A DNA stretch of 6,286 bases, taken from Actinomycetota bacterium (GTDB lineage: Bacteria > Actinomycetota > Thermoleophilia > Solirubrobacterales > Solirubrobacteraceae). The translations under genes were made by a program, and so were the position numbers. The notes beneath the pieces are model-generated. The model was not told the origin of the DNA. It did no database searches and was given only the letters and a program-made list of their open reading frames with translations. Numbering within the stretch: position 1 is the first letter of the stretch; every line of letters begins with the position of its first letter. The stretch spans positions 1-6,286 of the forward strand of contig SYBY01000469.1 in NCBI GenBank assembly GCA_005788585.1. Reading direction: 5' to 3'. Shown one piece after another: positions 5,671 to 6,286 of this stretch.

Positions 5671-6286
5671 CGGGAACCCGTCGCTGGGTCTGGCGATCCA
5701 GAAGGCCAAGGACGCCTCGATGCCCAAGGACAACATCGAGCGCGCCATCGCGAAGGGCACGGGCGAGGGTGGCGACGCCGACGCGCTCGAGGCGGTCCTG
5801 TACGAGGGGTACGGCGCCGGCGGCGTCGCAGTCCTGGTCGAGGCGGTCACCGACAACCGCAACCGCACCAGCGCCGACATCCGCCACGCGTTCTCCAAGC
5901 ACGGCGGCAGCCTCGGTGAGCCCGGCTCCGTGGCGTATCTCTTCGACAAGCGCGGCCTGATCGTCGTCGACGCCGAGCAGTACTCCGAGGACGACCTCAT
6001 GCCCGCCATTGAGGCCGGCGCCGAGGATGTCTCGATCGACGAGAACGTCTTCGAGGTCATCACCGAGCCGTCCGACCTCACCGCGGTCCGCGCCGCGCTC
6101 ACGGAGGCCGGGGTCGAGATCCAGTCGGCCGAGGTCGCCTGGTTACCGAAGTCCCGTGTGCCGCTCGACGAGGACGGCGCGACGAAGGTGCTCAAGCTCG
6201 TGGACACCCTCGAGGACAACGACGACGTCGACGCGGTCCACGCGAACTTCGACGTCGACGCCGCGGTCCTCGAGCGGGTCATGAAC
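5540..6286 (+). CDS. yebC: YebC/PmpR (TACO1-like) family protein, open at right edge
   Basis: 249 codons are present and none is a stop, so the gene runs off the window. The usual family length is about 240-250 residues, so only the last few codons and the stop should be missing. The N-terminus MAGHSKWAGIKHKKA is the family signature, followed by RRGKLFTKLARAI (20-32), a basic helical domain. Then come MPKDNIERAI (61-70), YEGYGAGGVAVLVEA (88-102), TDNRNRT (104-110) and GSVAYLF (129-135); the C-terminal region from about 140 is acidic. Family members have been described as DNA-binding regulators (PmpR) and, for the mitochondrial homologue TACO1, as a translation activator; a ribosome-linked role is also discussed for bacterial members. 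The gene often lies next to ruvC-ruvA-ruvB, which could be checked beyond the right edge. The start is set by MAGHSKW; an in-frame ATG at 5519 is seven codons upstream. L202 is a TTA codon (6143-6145), rare in this GC-rich context. Confidence 0.96.
   Translation, partial: MAGHSKWAGIKHKKAIVDARRGKLFTKLARAITVAAKEGGGDPDGNPSLGLAIQKAKDASMPKDNIERAIAKGTGEGGDADALEAVLYEGYGAGGVAVLVEAVTDNRNRTSADIRHAFSKHGGSLGEPGSVAYLFDKRGLIVVDAEQYSEDDLMPAIEAGAEDVSIDENVFEVITEPSDLTAVRAALTEAGVEIQSAEVAWLPKSRVPLDEDGATKVLKLVDTLEDNDDVDAVHANFDVDAAVLERVMN

Noticed and set aside
5490..5960. A 156-codon plus-strand frame over the epimerase/yebC junction.
   Set aside because: It is out of frame with both conserved proteins and has an Arg/Ser/Thr-rich translation without motifs.
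5548..6282. A 244-codon minus-strand frame opposite yebC.
   Set aside because: Ser/Arg/Ala-rich antisense of a highly conserved gene, with no motifs or start context.

Overview
The window is very GC-rich, with G/C-ending codons throughout and no mobile or foreign-looking segment. It reads like a chromosomal core region of a high-GC bacterium. An actinomycete-type organism fits best, possibly from a deep lineage such as Thermoleophilia, but this is inference from composition, gene style and the lack of Shine-Dalgarno sequences; no taxonomic marker was compared.

Layout from left to right. (1) Minus strand, 1-1544: a two-gene proline catabolism operon. Proline dehydrogenase (198-1544) is followed by the first 67 codons of L-glutamate gamma-semialdehyde dehydrogenase (1-201), and the two overlap by GTGA. 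Together they would oxidise proline to glutamate, the job of fused PutA in other bacteria. (2) Plus strand, 1640-2077: a small RpiB/LacA/LacB-fold protein that lacks several residues needed for canonical ribose-5-phosphate isomerase chemistry. (3) Minus strand, 4477-2074: a phosphomannomutase/phosphoglucomutase followed 7 bp later by an MBL-fold metallo-hydrolase with a C-terminal extension. The hydrolase and the RpiB-like gene converge and share a CTAG at their stops. (4) Plus strand, 4555-6286: an extended-SDR NAD-dependent epimerase whose reading frame runs 131 bp into a YebC/PmpR family gene. The yebC gene is open at the right edge and almost complete.

The mutase and the divergent epimerase could both serve sugar-nucleotide supply for cell-surface glycans. 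The RpiB-like protein is a plausible but unproven third sugar enzyme. The proline operon and yebC appear functionally unrelated.

Three points merit attention. The RpiB-like protein has a rebuilt active site. The epimerase/yebC overlap is forced, because no forward frame has a stop there. A TAnnnT hexamer lies 6-8 nt upstream of four of the six complete or nearly complete gene starts, none with a Shine-Dalgarno, which suggests leaderless transcription. I did not find a clearly novel multi-gene system. There are no RNA genes, CRISPR arrays, insertion sequences or gene-free stretches over 100 bp.
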